Assembly (NCBI GenBank): GCA_000378025.1
Contig: KB899087.1
Coordinates: forward strand, 1,736,001-1,800,000
Reading direction: 5' to 3'
From: Xanthobacteraceae bacterium 501b
GTDB lineage: Bacteria > Pseudomonadota > Alphaproteobacteria > Rhizobiales > Xanthobacteraceae
DNA length: 64,000 nucleotides
Within the stretch, counting starts at the first letter, position 1. Each line of letters opens with the position of its first letter. Below, piece after piece: positions 54,420 through 63,707 of this stretch. A program made the position numbers and the translations under genes. The notes beneath the pieces were generated by a model. That model was not told the origin of the DNA. It did no database searches and saw only the letters and a list, made by a program, of their open reading frames with translations.

Positions 54420-54607
54420 GAACGCTCTCCCGGACGCGCCGCGCGGACGCCCCGCGCGCGCGTCGTCATGCCTGGGTTGGCGGGCATCCATGACGTGATC
54501 CGGCCGCACCGCAGGAGACGTGGAGGACCGGTCCAAGCCCGACCACGACAGCGCTCTGTTTTGCGGGCGCCGTGAATAGCCATCCGACAACGCAGCCGCG
54601 ACACGAA

Positions 54608-54632
54608 AAAGGCCGGCGCGAGGCCGGCCTTT
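54608..54632 (-). terminator. Terminator hairpin for the small unknown gene
   Basis: The arms AAAGGCCGGC (54608-54617) and GCCGGCCTTT (54623-54632) are perfect. On the minus strand the stem is followed by TTTTTCG, a short T-tract. It lies 29 bases beyond the stop of the 113-residue protein gene. Confidence 0.8.
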
Positions 54633-54660
54633 CCGCAGACGATGCGCAGCCGTCAGTGGC

Positions 54661-55002
54661 TCACGCGACCTTCTTCGCGCCCTTGGCGATCTCGGCGATT
54701 TCGCCCTCATATTTGGCGACCAGCGCCGCGAAATCGCTCGGGCCGGCCTTCAGCGCGGCCTTCACGTCCGACGCCCAGGTGGTGTTGCGCAGGGTGAAGG
54801 TGTTGGTGGCGGAGGAGCCGTACTTCGTCGAGAAGGCCACGTTCAGCTTGAACGGGATCGGCTCGGAAGCGAGGTAATTGGTGGTCGGGTGCTCCTTGAC
54901 GAAGGCCGTATAGGCCTCGGCGACCTCCTGGTACTTCTCGGCGCCGATCAGCGCGGCGATCTGGGTCAGCAGGGGCGGAAGCAGCGAATGAGGAGCGGTC
55001 AT
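54661..55002 (-). CDS. Small conserved protein of unknown function
   Basis: A 113-residue soluble protein without a signal peptide. It starts MTAPHSLLPPLLTQIAALIG, has a helical YQEVAEAYTAFVKEHP and a strand-rich middle (LNVAFSTKYGSSATNTFTL), then a helical end DFAALVAKYEGEIAEIAKGA. I do not recognise a family. The ATG at 55002 has AAGGGAACG upstream (GGGAACGACCC), and the longer frame contains unlikely Pro/Arg-rich sequence. It is followed by a clear terminator, which supports it as a real, separately transcribed gene. Confidence 0.7.
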   Translation of the reverse strand: MTAPHSLLPPLLTQIAALIGAEKYQEVAEAYTAFVKEHPTTNYLASEPIPFKLNVAFSTKYGSSATNTFTLRNTTWASDVKAALKAGPSDFAALVAKYEGEIAEIAKGAKKVA

Positions 55003-55156
55003 GATGGGTCGTTCCCTTGGCAATTGGCTTGGCGTTCGGGTGCGGGGCGCCCCTGGCGGGGGCGCCTGCGCACGGCTCTGGTATACAGCACACCGAGCCA
55101 CGGCCAAAGCGCGCGATGAGGGGCGGCGTTCCGGCGCTCTGCACCACGCGGCGAAA

Positions 55157-55183
55157 TGAAAACGGGGCGCCGAGGCACCCCGT
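55157..55183 (-). terminator. Rho-independent terminator of glpX
   Basis: Ten-base arms ACGGGGCGCC (55162-55171) and GGCACCCCGT (55174-55183) pair with one mismatch. On the minus strand the stem is followed by TTTTCATTTC. It lies about 138 bases beyond the glpX stop, after a REP-like element. Confidence 0.6.
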
Positions 55184-55194
55184 GTGGAAGATCC

Positions 55195-55282
55195 GTCATC
55201 CCGGCCGCAGCGTAGCGGAGAGCCGGGATCGCTCTCGCTTCTGCACGCGATCCCGGCTCGGCCTCCGGCCGTCCGGGATGAC
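55195..55282. repeat. REP-like nested palindrome downstream of glpX
   Basis: The outer sequences GTCATCCCGGCCG (55195-55207) and CGGCCGTCCGGGATGAC (to 55282) are inverted. Inside, AGCCGGGATCGC (55221-55232) and GCGATCCCGGCT (55247-55258) form a perfect 12-base stem. CGTCATCCCGGCC... repeats like this are common between genes in Hyphomicrobiales. Confidence 0.75.
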
Positions 55283-55320
55283 CGCTGCCGCGTTCGGGAT
55301 GACAGCTCGCGTGCGGTCGC

Positions 55321-56316
55321 TCAGCCGAGATGGAACTTGGAGAGGTCGCGGTGCTCGGCCTCGATCCAGCGCACCGTACCGGTGGCCGAGCGCATGACGA
55401 CGGTGTGGGTCTTCACCACGCCCCGCTCATACTTCACGCCCTTGAGCAGATTGCCTGTCGTGACGCCGGTCGCCGCGATCAAGCAGTCGCCGCGCACCAT
55501 GTCGGTGATGGTGTAGATCTTCTTCGGGTCGGACACGCCCATCTTCTTGGCGCGCTCGCGCTTGGCCTCGCTGTCGAGGATGAGGCGGGTGTACATCTCG
55601 CCGCCGATGCAGCGCAGCGCCGCCGCCGCCAGCACGCCCTCGGGCGCGCCGCCGGTGCCGAGATAGATGTCGATGCCGGTCTCGTCGGGATTGGTGGTGT
55701 GGATCACGCCGGCGACGTCGCCATCGGCGATCAGCTGCACCGCCGCGCCGGTGCGGCGGGCGGCCTCGATGATGGCGGCATGGCGCGGCCGGTCGAGGAT
55801 GAGCGCGGTGATCTCGGAGGGCTTCACGCCCTTTGCCCGGGCCAGCGACTGGATGTTGTCCTCGGGGCTGGCGTCGATGTTGATCGTGCCCTTGGGGTAG
55901 CCCGGGCCGATAGCGATCTTCTCCATGTAGACGTCGGGCGCGTAGAGCATGGTGCCGCCCTCGGCCATCGCCATCACGGCGATGGAGCCGGGCATGTCCT
56001 TGGCGCAGAGCGTGGTGCCTTCCAGCGGGTCGACGGCGATATCCACCGCCGGGCCCTTGCCGGTGCCGACCTCCTCGCCGATGAACAGCATCGGCGCCTC
56101 GTCGCGCTCGCCCTCGCCGATGACGATGCGGCCGGCGATAGGCAGGCGGTTCAGCTCGCGGCGCATGGCGTCCACCGCCGCCTTGTCAGCCGCCTTCTCG
56201 TCGCCGCGCCCGCGCAGGCTGGCCGATGCCACCGCCGCGCGCTCGGTGACGCGCACCAGCTCAAGCGTCAGGATGCGCTCCAGCGCCTGGTCCGCCTTGA
56301 CCCTAATCTCCGCCAT
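55321..56316 (-). CDS. glpX: Class II fructose-1,6-bisphosphatase
   Basis: A 331-residue phosphatase that converts fructose 1,6-bisphosphate to fructose 6-phosphate in gluconeogenesis. It contains VIGEGERDEAPMLFIGEEVG, DIAVDPLEGTTLCAKDMPGSI (metal-binding DPLEGT), YPKGTINIDASPEDNI, VLDRPRHAAIIEAARR and IYLGTGGAPEGVLAAAALR, all GlpX signatures. It starts 13 bases after hom and so is co-transcribed with it. The order alaC-hom-glpX-(recJ) is a conserved neighbourhood in related genomes. Confidence 0.96.
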   Translation of the reverse strand: MAEIRVKADQALERILTLELVRVTERAAVASASLRGRGDEKAADKAAVDAMRRELNRLPIAGRIVIGEGERDEAPMLFIGEEVGTGKGPAVDIAVDPLEGTTLCAKDMPGSIAVMAMAEGGTMLYAPDVYMEKIAIGPGYPKGTINIDASPEDNIQSLARAKGVKPSEITALILDRPRHAAIIEAARRTGAAVQLIADGDVAGVIHTTNPDETGIDIYLGTGGAPEGVLAAAALRCIGGEMYTRLILDSEAKRERAKKMGVSDPKKIYTITDMVRGDCLIAATGVTTGNLLKGVKYERGVVKTHTVVMRSATGTVRWIEAEHRDLSKFHLG

Positions 56317-56329
56317 CGTCCCCGCCCCC

Positions 56330-57649
56330 TCAGTCCTTCTCGATCCGTATCACCTGCGGCGGCGAGGCGATGACGCCATCGATCTCGATGGCCTCGATCG
56401 CGCGGCGCACCGCGTCCTCATTGGTGGCGTAGGTGACCAGCACCACGGGTGCCGGGTTCTCCGCGCTTTCCGCGCGCTCCCCCCCATGAGGTCGGCCGCG
56501 ACGGTGCTGCATTATGGACTCGAGCGAGATGTTCTGCTCGGCCATATGGCGGGCAATGGCTGCCGCCGTTCCGGGCCGGTCGACGGCGGCGAGACGGATA
56601 TAGTAGCCGCCCTCGTGACGCCGGATGGCGGCCTTCTCGGCCGGCTGCAGGCTCTGCGCCTTCCAGCCGAAAGGCGCGCCACCCATTGCCGCTGCGGCAT
56701 CGCACAGGTCAGCGACCACGGCGGAGGCCGTGGCATCGCCGCCGGCGCCGGGGCCGACAAGGGTCAGCGCCACCGCGTCGCCATCGATCGCCACCGCATT
56801 GGTGACGCCGGAAACCTGCGCGATCGGCCAATGTTTAGGCACCATGGTGGGATGCACGCGCAGTTCCACCTGCCCGCCGATTCGGGCGGCGACGCCGAGC
56901 AGTTTGATCCGGTAGCCCAGCTCGTCCGCCGCCTCGATGTCGGCCAGCGTGATCGAGCGGATGCCTTCGATATGGATCGCTTCCGGGTCCGGCTGCACGC
57001 CGAAGGCCAGCGCGGCGAGCAGGGCGAGCTTGTGGGCGGTGTCAAAGCCGTCGACGTCGAAGGTCGGGTCGGCCTCGGCGTAGCCGAGCTTCTGCGCCTG
57101 ATCGAGGCAGAGGTCGAAGGACAGCCCCTCCTCCTGCATCCGTGTGAGGATGTAGTTGCAGGTGCCGTTGAGAATGCCGGAGACGCGGGCGATCTCGTTG
57201 CCGAGCAGCGCCTCGCGCAGGGTTTTGATGACCGGAATGCCACCGGCCACCGCCGCCTCGAAATGGATGGCGACGCCCGCTGCCTCGGCGGCGGCGGCCA
57301 GCGCGACGCCATGATGAGCGAGCAGCGCCTTGTTGGCGGTGACGACCGAATGGCCGGCGGCGATGGCCGCCTCGACCGCCGCCTTGGCGGTGCCGTCCGG
57401 CCCGCCGATCAGCTCGACGAAGACATCGATATCGGGATCGCGGGCGAGCTCCACCGGGTCGTCAAACCAGCGCAGGCCGGTGAGATCGCAATCGCGGTTG
57501 CGCGAACGGTCGCGGGCGCTCACCGCCACCACTTCGACCGGCCTGCCGACGCGCGTGGCAATCGCCTCCGCCCGCCGGGCCAGCATACGCACCACACCCG
57601 CGCCGACCGTACCGAGGCCGGCGATGCCAATTTTCAGCGGCGGCGCCAT
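56330..57649 (-). CDS. hom: Homoserine dehydrogenase
   Basis: A 439-residue enzyme that reduces aspartate semialdehyde to homoserine with NAD(P)H, feeding threonine and methionine synthesis. It has the NAD motif GIAGLGTVGAGVVRML, VVTANKALLAHHG, GGIPVIKTLREALLGNEI, ILNGTCNYILTRM, QKLGYAEADPTFDVDGFDTAHKL (catalytic region) and GRWNCAC-like QVELRVHPTMVPK. A C-terminal ACT domain (AAVDRPGTAAAIARHMAEQNISLESIM) provides threonine feedback. The ACT insert after HRRG is somewhat longer than usual. glpX follows after 13 bases. Confidence 0.96.
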   Translation of the reverse strand: MAPPLKIGIAGLGTVGAGVVRMLARRAEAIATRVGRPVEVVAVSARDRSRNRDCDLTGLRWFDDPVELARDPDIDVFVELIGGPDGTAKAAVEAAIAAGHSVVTANKALLAHHGVALAAAAEAAGVAIHFEAAVAGGIPVIKTLREALLGNEIARVSGILNGTCNYILTRMQEEGLSFDLCLDQAQKLGYAEADPTFDVDGFDTAHKLALLAALAFGVQPDPEAIHIEGIRSITLADIEAADELGYRIKLLGVAARIGGQVELRVHPTMVPKHWPIAQVSGVTNAVAIDGDAVALTLVGPGAGGDATASAVVADLCDAAAAMGGAPFGWKAQSLQPAEKAAIRRHEGGYYIRLAAVDRPGTAAAIARHMAEQNISLESIMQHRRGRPHGGERAESAENPAPVVLVTYATNEDAVRRAIEAIEIDGVIASPPQVIRIEKD

Positions 57650-57706
57650 TGTGTGTCCGAACTCAACAAACGTTCCGAATGCGGCGCCGCCCGAAGGGGC
57701 CGGGCC

Positions 57707-58924
57707 TTAACGCGCCGCGGCGAGAGGGACGACGTTGTGCAATGTTTCCGCGCCGGTTTCAAGGAAGCGGCGGATGTTGCGCGCCGCCTGACGGATGCGC
57801 TGCTCGTTCTCCACAAGGGCGATACGCACATAATCGTCGCCATGCTCGCCGAAGCCGACGCCCGGCGCGACCGCGACATCCGCCTTCTCGATCAACAGCT
57901 TGGAGAATTCGAGGCTGCGCAGGTGGCGGAATTTTTCCGGGATCGGCGCCCAGGCGAACATGGAGGCGGTGGGCACGGGAATCTCCCAGCCCGCCTTGCC
58001 GAAACTGTCGACCAGCGCGTCGCGGCGCTTCTTGTAGACGCTGCGCATCTCGGCGATGCAGTCCTGCGGGCCGTTCAGCGCCGCCGTCGCCGCGACCTGG
58101 ATCGGCGTGTAGGCGCCATAGTCGAGATAGGACTTCACCCGCGCCAGCGCCGCGATCAGCCGGTCATTGCCGACCGCGAAGCCCATGCGCCAGCCGGCCA
58201 TGGAGAAGGTCTTGGACATGGAGGTGAATTCCACCGTCACATCCATCGCACCCGGCACCTGCAGCACCGAGGGGGGCGGGTTGTCGTCGAAATACACTTC
58301 CGAATAGGCGAGGTCGGACAGCACGATCAGGTCGTGCTTCTTCGCGAAGGCGACGACGTCGCGGTAGAAATCGAGATCGGCGACCTGCGCGGTGGGGTTG
58401 GACGGGTAGCAAAGCACCAGCGCCAGCGGCGAGGGAATCGAGTGCGCCACCGCGCGCTCCAGCGCGTGGAAGAACTCCGGCCCCGGCTCGCACGGCACGG
58501 AGCGGATCGCGGCGCCGGCCATCAGGAAGCCGAAGGCGTGGATGGGGTAGCTGGGGTTCGGCACCAGGATCACGTCGCCCGGGGCGGTGATCGCCTGCGC
58601 CATATTGGCGAAGCCTTCCTTCGAGCCGAGCGTCGCCACCACCTGGGTGTCCGGGTTCAGCTTCACGCCGAAGCGGCGCTCATAATAGGCCGCCTGCGCG
58701 CGGCGCAGGCCGGGAATGCCCTTGGAGGCGGAATAGCGATCGGTGCGCGGCCGGCCGATGGTTTCCTTGAGCTTGTCCACCACATGGGCCGGGGCATCGA
58801 GATCCGGGTTGCCCATGCCGAGGTCGACAATGTCGGCGCCGCCATTGCGGGCGCCGGCCTTCACACGGTTGACCTGCTCGAACACGTAAGGCGGCAGCCG
58901 GCGGATGCGATGGAAATCGGTCAT
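57707..58924 (-). CDS. alaC: Alanine/LL-diaminopimelate-type aminotransferase
   Basis: A 405-residue fold-type I aminotransferase. It has DIVDLGMGNPDLDAPAHVVD, YSASKGIPGLRRAQAAYYERRFG, VVATLGSKEGFANMAQAI, PNPSYPIHAFGF, LCYPSNPTAQVA, LSDLAYSEVYFD and the PLP lysine in TSMSKTFSMAGWRMGF. This matches AlaC (glutamate-pyruvate transaminase) and DapL-like enzymes; the Hyphomicrobiales members beside hom are usually annotated this way. The real substrate pair is not proven. It lies 57 bases upstream of hom in the same direction. Confidence 0.85.
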   Translation of the reverse strand: MTDFHRIRRLPPYVFEQVNRVKAGARNGGADIVDLGMGNPDLDAPAHVVDKLKETIGRPRTDRYSASKGIPGLRRAQAAYYERRFGVKLNPDTQVVATLGSKEGFANMAQAITAPGDVILVPNPSYPIHAFGFLMAGAAIRSVPCEPGPEFFHALERAVAHSIPSPLALVLCYPSNPTAQVADLDFYRDVVAFAKKHDLIVLSDLAYSEVYFDDNPPPSVLQVPGAMDVTVEFTSMSKTFSMAGWRMGFAVGNDRLIAALARVKSYLDYGAYTPIQVAATAALNGPQDCIAEMRSVYKKRRDALVDSFGKAGWEIPVPTASMFAWAPIPEKFRHLRSLEFSKLLIEKADVAVAPGVGFGEHGDDYVRIALVENEQRIRQAARNIRRFLETGAETLHNVVPLAAAR

Positions 58925-59068
58925 GGGTCTCAAGCTCCAGGGCCGCCCCGTATCCCCCGGCGGCGGCGTCACGCGCGCTTCATATCACCCTTCGCGCGCC
59001 CGCACAGCGACGGATGTCAGCCCAAAGGGGCAGAAGAATGGTAATCGTGCCCGCTGCGGGGCGCGGGC

Positions 59069-59479
59069 CTATTCGGGGGCCTCGATCTGCCGCAGCATCT
59101 CCTTCTCGCGCTGGCTGGCGAGATTTTCCAGGTTCTTCTGCATCGCATCCCGCTGCTGCTGGGTCAGCACCGGCCGGTCGCCGACCTGCGCCGGAGCGCC
59201 GAAAGTGGGATAGGCCGGCTCGGGCGGCTTCTGGCGCCCGGTTGGCGCCGGCGCGGCGCGCGACTGCCCGGCGGCGGCACGCGGATCGACCTCCGCGCCG
59301 CCGGCGGACACGCCCGCTGATTCGACGCTGCCCTGCGCCAGTGCCGCCTCGGAGATTCCCGCCGAGGGCCCCTCCGCCGAGGCGCAGCCGGCCAGCAGCA
59401 GCGCTACCAGGGCACAGCCCGCAAGAATGTGCACCGGCCCGAACGCCCCGCCGGCCTGCCTGCCTTGCCCGTGACCCAC
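59069..59479 (-). CDS. Small outer-membrane-type lipoprotein
   Basis: A 136-residue lipoprotein. The GTG at 59479 was chosen because GGAGGAG lies 6 bases upstream. The signal ([16 protein letters not shown]) ends in the lipobox LAGC followed by ASAEG, an Asp-free +2 position that favours outer-membrane sorting. The mature chain is Ala/Pro/Gly-rich and likely disordered (about 75 residues), ending in a helix with [21 protein letters not shown]. The function is unknown; the charged C-terminal helix resembles those of small envelope-associated lipoproteins. It is divergent from phaC and shares its promoter region. Confidence 0.72.
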   Translation of the reverse strand: MGHGQGRQAGGAFGPVHILAGCALVALLLAGCASAEGPSAGISEAALAQGSVESAGVSAGGAEVDPRAAAGQSRAAPAPTGRQKPPEPAYPTFGAPAQVGDRPVLTQQQRDAMQKNLENLASQREKEMLRQIEAPE

Positions 59480-59572
59480 TCTGGTCTCCTCCCCTGCGCC
59501 GGCCTGCCCACACGTCAGCTTGCGCGTGTACGGCCCGTTACGCACTCGCTAGCGTCCGATAGCGCGTCTATT

Positions 59573-61858
59573 ATGGCCACCTATGAACGCACCAACCCGC
59601 GGGGACAAGCGGTGAGCAACCGACGCACCAGCAAGATACCTCCCACAGCGGCAAAGTCCGCGCCGGCGACGAACGCCGCCCCGGCCGAGGCGCGGGAACC
59701 GTCCGCCCCGGTGGTGAAGAAGGCCGGGCGGAAACCGGCGCCAAAGCCCGTCGCGGCCCCTGCGGCTGCGGCCCCTGCTCCTGTGCCCCCTGCCGCACCG
59801 CCGGCGCGCAAGGCGGCCGCGAAGAAGGCGACGGCGGAAAAGCCGGTGGCAAGCACGGCAGCAACCGAATCACAGGCACCGGCCAAGGCGCCGCGTTCCC
59901 CGGCGGCCCGAACCCCGCGCCCGCCAGTGGAGCAGGCGGCGGCGCCGCGCCGCCCTGCGGCAAAGGCGGCCGCCCCCACGCCGGCCGCCGCCGCGCCGAC
60001 GCCTGAGCCGCCCCCGGCAAAACCGGCCCCTGCCACTGCTGCACCCGCTGCCGACACCGCCGGACCCGAGGCCGCCCGGACAAGCCCGATCGACCTCGAA
60101 ATCTTCGCCGCCAATCTGGCGCGGATGGTGGAGGAAGGCGGGCGGGCCATGGCCGCTTATCTGCGCCCGCGCGAGGAAGGACGCATCCGCGACGAGGTGG
60201 CCGAGGACCTAGCCGACGTCGCCAAGACCATCGGCAATGTCGCCGAATACTGGCTGGCCGACCCCCAGCGCACGGTGGAGGCGCAGTCGCGCCTGATCGG
60301 CGGCTATCTCGATCTGTGGACCACGGCGCTGAAGAAGCTGGGCGGCGAGAAGACCCGGCCCGTGGTGGAGCCGGCCACGCGAGACTCTCGCTTTTCCGAC
60401 CCGGAATGGAACTCCAATCCCTTCTTCGACGCGCTCAAGCAGGCCTACCTCCTCACCGCCAACTGGGCGGCGGATATGGTTGAGGAAGCCGAGATCGACG
60501 CCCGAACCAAGCACAAGGCCGAGTTCTATGTGCGCCAGATCGCCGGCGCAGTCTCGCCTTCCAATTTCGTGCTGACCAATCCCGAGCTGCTGCGCACCAC
60601 GCTGACCTCCAATGGCGAAAACCTGGTGCGCGGCATGAAGATGCTGGCCGAGGACATCGAGGCCGGTGGCGGCGACCTGAAGATCCGCCAGACCGACGAT
60701 TCCAAGTTCCAGGTCGGCGAGAATCTGGCGGTGACGCCGGGCAAGGTGATCTTCCAGAACGAGCTGATGCAGCTCATCCAGTACGCGCCGCAGACCGAGA
60801 ACGTGCTGGCGACGCCTGTTGTCATCATTCCGCCCTGGATCAACAAGTTCTACGTGCTCGACCTCACGGCGGAAAAGTCCTTCGTGCGCTGGGCGGTGGA
60901 GCACGGGCTCACCGTGTTTATGGTGTCCTGGGTGAACCCCGGCCCGGAACTCGCCGCCAAGGGCTTCGAGGCCTACATGAAGGACGGTGTGCTCACCGCC
61001 TTCGAGGTGGCGAAGAAGGCCGCCGGCACCAAGGATTTCCACGCGGTGGGCTATTGCGTCGGCGGCACCATGCTGGCGATGACGCTCGCCTGGCTGGCCG
61101 CCACCGGGAAAAAGCCCGGCCTCGCCAGCGCCACCTTCCTCACCACCCAGGTCGACTTCACCTTTGCCGGCGACCTCAAAGTGTTCATCGACGAGGAACA
61201 GATCGCCAGCCTCGAACGCAAGATGCTGGAATCGGGCGTGATGGAAGGCCGAAAGATGGCCAACGCCTTCAATATGCTGCGGTCCAATGACCTGATCTGG
61301 CCTTATGTGGTGAACAACTATCTGAAGGGGCAGGCGCCCTTCCCGTTCGACATTCTCTACTGGAATTCGGACTCGACCCGGCTGCCAGCGGCCAATCACT
61401 CTTTCTATCTGCGCAATTGCTATCTCGACAACAAGCTGGCGCAGGGCAGCCTGATGCTCGCCGGCAAGACGCTCGACCTCAAGGCGATCGACCTGCCGAT
61501 GTACAGCGTGGCGACGCGCGAGGACCACATCGCGCCGGCGGCCTCGGTGTTCCTCGGCCTGCAGAAATTCGCCCGGCCCGGCCGCTTCGTGCTGGCCGGC
61601 TCCGGCCACATCGCCGGCGTCATCAACCCGCCGGCACGCGGCAAATACCAGTACTGGACCGGCGGGCCGGCGGCGGGGAAGCTGGAGGAGTGGATCGCCG
61701 GTGCGCAGATGCACCCCGGCTCCTGGTGGCCGGACTGGCTGGGCTGGATCGAGGCGCCGGACGGAAAGCGCATGCCCGCCGCCAAACGCATCCCCGGCGA
61801 AGGGCCCTATAAAGCGATAGAGGACGCGCCGGGCAGCTATGTGAAGGTGAAGTCTTAG
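59573..61858 (+). CDS. phaC: Class I poly(3-hydroxyalkanoate) synthase with extended N-terminus
   Basis: A 761-residue PHA synthase that polymerises 3-hydroxyacyl-CoA into storage granules. The conserved core starts near residue 175 ([18 protein letters not shown]). Its catalytic triad is Cys in [10 protein letters not shown], Asp in ATREDHIAP and His in [12 protein letters not shown]. Family segments also include [19 protein letters not shown] and [12 protein letters not shown]. Class I enzymes are usually about 560-600 residues; here about 170 residues of Ala/Pro/Lys-rich low-complexity sequence ([18 protein letters not shown]) precede the core. The start is uncertain (ATG 59573, no clear ribosome site; GTG 59612 in frame). 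It ends convergently with argC. Confidence 0.93.
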   Translation: MATYERTNPRGQAVSNRRTSKIPPTAAKSAPATNAAPAEAREPSAPVVKKAGRKPAPKPVAAPAAAAPAPVPPAAPPARKAAAKKATAEKPVASTAATESQAPAKAPRSPAARTPRPPVEQAAAPRRPAAKAAAPTPAAAAPTPEPPPAKPAPATAAPAADTAGPEAARTSPIDLEIFAANLARMVEEGGRAMAAYLRPREEGRIRDEVAEDLADVAKTIGNVAEYWLADPQRTVEAQSRLIGGYLDLWTTALKKLGGEKTRPVVEPATRDSRFSDPEWNSNPFFDALKQAYLLTANWAADMVEEAEIDARTKHKAEFYVRQIAGAVSPSNFVLTNPELLRTTLTSNGENLVRGMKMLAEDIEAGGGDLKIRQTDDSKFQVGENLAVTPGKVIFQNELMQLIQYAPQTENVLATPVVIIPPWINKFYVLDLTAEKSFVRWAVEHGLTVFMVSWVNPGPELAAKGFEAYMKDGVLTAFEVAKKAAGTKDFHAVGYCVGGTMLAMTLAWLAATGKKPGLASATFLTTQVDFTFAGDLKVFIDEEQIASLERKMLESGVMEGRKMANAFNMLRSNDLIWPYVVNNYLKGQAPFPFDILYWNSDSTRLPAANHSFYLRNCYLDNKLAQGSLMLAGKTLDLKAIDLPMYSVATREDHIAPAASVFLGLQKFARPGRFVLAGSGHIAGVINPPARGKYQYWTGGPAAGKLEEWIAGAQMHPGSWWPDWLGWIEAPDGKRMPAAKRIPGEGPYKAIEDAPGSYVKVKS

Positions 61859-61931
61859 CGTACAGGAGCGCGGTGGCCGGACGTGATCCGGCCATCCGCG
61901 GCGTCGCCCCGGCTCCAGTGTGAAGTCGTGG

Positions 61932-61954
61932 ATCCCCGGGTCACGCCCGGGGAT
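61932..61954. repeat. REP-like palindrome between convergent phaC and argC
   Basis: Perfect 9-base arms ATCCCCGGG/CCCGGGGAT around TCACG, followed by GACGATGCGC. It is nearly identical to 48975-48997. It may act as a bidirectional transcription barrier between the two convergent genes. Confidence 0.75.
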
Positions 61955-61982
61955 GACGATGCGCGCTGGGGCTGCCGCCCCC

Positions 61983-63038
61983 TCACGGGAACAGCGCGAT
62001 CTGCTCCAGCCCCAACGTCTCGGGATAGCCGAGCACGAGGTTCATGTTCTGCACCGCCTGGCCGGAGGCGCCCTTCACTAGATTGTCGGTGGTGGAGATC
62101 ACGATCACCCGGTCCGGCGCGCGGTCCTTCACAACGCCGATGAAGGCCATGTTCGAGCCCTTGACGAAGCGCGACTGCGGCACCTGGCCAAGCGGCATCA
62201 CATGCACGAAGGGCTCGCTGCGATAGAAATCCGCCAGCACGCGATGCACGCCCTCGGCGCCGACGCCCGCCCCGGTCTTCAGGTAGATCGTGGCGTAGAT
62301 GCCGCGCGTCATCGGCACCAGATGCGGCGTGAAGCTCGGCGCGAGGGTGCGACCGGCGGCCTTGGAAAATTCCTGGTCCAGCTCGGCCATGTGGCGATGG
62401 CCGCCGACGCCATAGGCGTGCATGCCCTCCGTCACCTCGGTGAACAGCAGGTTCTCCTTCGCCGAACGCCCCGCGCCGGTCACGCCGCTCTTGGCGTCGA
62501 TGACGATGTGCTCGGGCTCGATGGCGCCGGCCTCGATCAGCGGTACCACGGGCAGGATGGCGGTCGTGGTGTAGCAGCCGGGATTGGCGATCAGCCGCGC
62601 CTTGCGGATATCGTCGCGGTAGAGCTCGACCACGCCGTAGACGGCTTCCTGCTGCAGCTCCAGCGCCTGGTGCGGATGGCCATACCAGCGCTCATAGGCG
62701 CCGTCGTCGCGCAGCCGGAAATCGGCGGAGAGATCGACCACCTTCACATGCGGCGCGGTCTCGAACACGTTCTTGATGACAAGCTGCGTGGTGCCGTGCG
62801 GCAGGGCGCAGAAGACGAGATCAACCTCCTTCCACGCCACCTGTTCGATGGTGATGAGGCCCGGCAGCTTGAACGGCGCGAATTGCGGAAACACGTCCGC
62901 CACCGCCTGCCCGGCCTTGCGGTCGGCGGTCAGCGCGACGATCTCGACGCGGGGATGGCGCAGCAGCAGGCGCAGCAGTTCCGAGCCGGTATAGCCCGAA
63001 GCCCCGAGGATGGCGATCCGCGCCTTGCTGTCCGTCAT
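61983..63038 (-). CDS. argC: N-acetyl-gamma-glutamyl-phosphate reductase
   Basis: A 351-residue enzyme of arginine synthesis, reducing N-acetyl-glutamyl phosphate to the semialdehyde with NADPH. It has the N-terminal NADP motif AILGASGYTGSELLRLLLRHP, LVFCALPHGTTQLVI, VVDLSADFRLRD, the catalytic Cys in IANPGCYTTTAILPV, SGVTGAGRSAKENLLF and the second-domain HRHMAELDQEF. It is the standard ArgC of alphaproteobacteria (about 350). It is monocistronic in this window and followed by a REP-like element. Confidence 0.96.
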   Translation of the reverse strand: MTDSKARIAILGASGYTGSELLRLLLRHPRVEIVALTADRKAGQAVADVFPQFAPFKLPGLITIEQVAWKEVDLVFCALPHGTTQLVIKNVFETAPHVKVVDLSADFRLRDDGAYERWYGHPHQALELQQEAVYGVVELYRDDIRKARLIANPGCYTTTAILPVVPLIEAGAIEPEHIVIDAKSGVTGAGRSAKENLLFTEVTEGMHAYGVGGHRHMAELDQEFSKAAGRTLAPSFTPHLVPMTRGIYATIYLKTGAGVGAEGVHRVLADFYRSEPFVHVMPLGQVPQSRFVKGSNMAFIGVVKDRAPDRVIVISTTDNLVKGASGQAVQNMNLVLGYPETLGLEQIALFP

Positions 63039-63233
63039 GGTGGCGACCCTTCCTGCTGGCGCGCCGGCCGTCTCGGGGCGGGCGCGCGTGGATTTGCGCC
63101 ATTACACCTTTCGCATGTCCGACGAAAGACAAGAGGGGCTCGCCCCGCGCATGGCGGCTGCGCGTCGGCTATCGGAACTGAACCGTGCAGTGCGGGCTTC
63201 TCCTCCCGCCTCTCACCGGCCGGAGCCTTTGCG

Positions 63234-63518
63234 ATGACGTCTCCCCTTTCCTGGTTCTCCACTGGCATGGAGCTGGCCCGGCTCGGCATGGACATGCAGT
63301 TCGTCATCGCGGAACGGCTGAACCGGCTGGCGCGCGGCGATGCCGCCGCCGGGGTGGAAGCGCTCCGCATGGTGACGGAGAAGACGCTGGCGCTGGGCGA
63401 GGTCAATGCCCGGCTGATGAAGGCGGCAGCCGCCGGCCGGCTCGACGCTGTCGGGCCGGAGATCGTCGCGCTGTACGGCCGCAAGGTGCGGGCGAACCGG
63501 AAGCGGCTGACGCGCTGA
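63234..63518 (+). CDS. Small phasin-like protein of unknown function
   Basis: A 94-residue protein, mostly helical: MTSPLSWFSTGMELARLGMD, then QFVIAERLNRLARGDAAAGVEALRMVTEK, GEVNARLMKAAAAGRLDAV and a basic end RKVRANRKRLTR. The amphipathic helices resemble short phasin-type proteins that coat PHA granules, but the match is weak and the identity is not certain. The ATG at 63234 opens a frame with a natural-looking start. It lies between argC and parE, divergent from the former. phaC lies 1.4 kb away, which makes a phasin role only mildly attractive. Confidence 0.6.
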   Translation: MTSPLSWFSTGMELARLGMDMQFVIAERLNRLARGDAAAGVEALRMVTEKTLALGEVNARLMKAAAAGRLDAVGPEIVALYGRKVRANRKRLTR

Positions 63519-63707
63519 CGCTCGGACTCGCGCCTGTCCAGCCCGGCATGGGCGGCGGTTCGCTCGCGCGCCCCTTGTCCGGGAAACGCTGGCACAGCCA
63601 GCCCGCATGGCGCCCATGTTCACGGAGCGTTCCGGTTTCGCGCGGGCCCTGCCATAGTGCTAGGAAGACCGAATCGGTTCCTGACCACGACGAGACCACC
63701 CGCGCCC

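Noticed and set aside
55949..59044. A 1031-residue plus-strand open frame opposite glpX, hom and alaC
   Set aside because: All three minus-strand genes show complete family motifs; the long opposite frame reflects high GC content at third positions.
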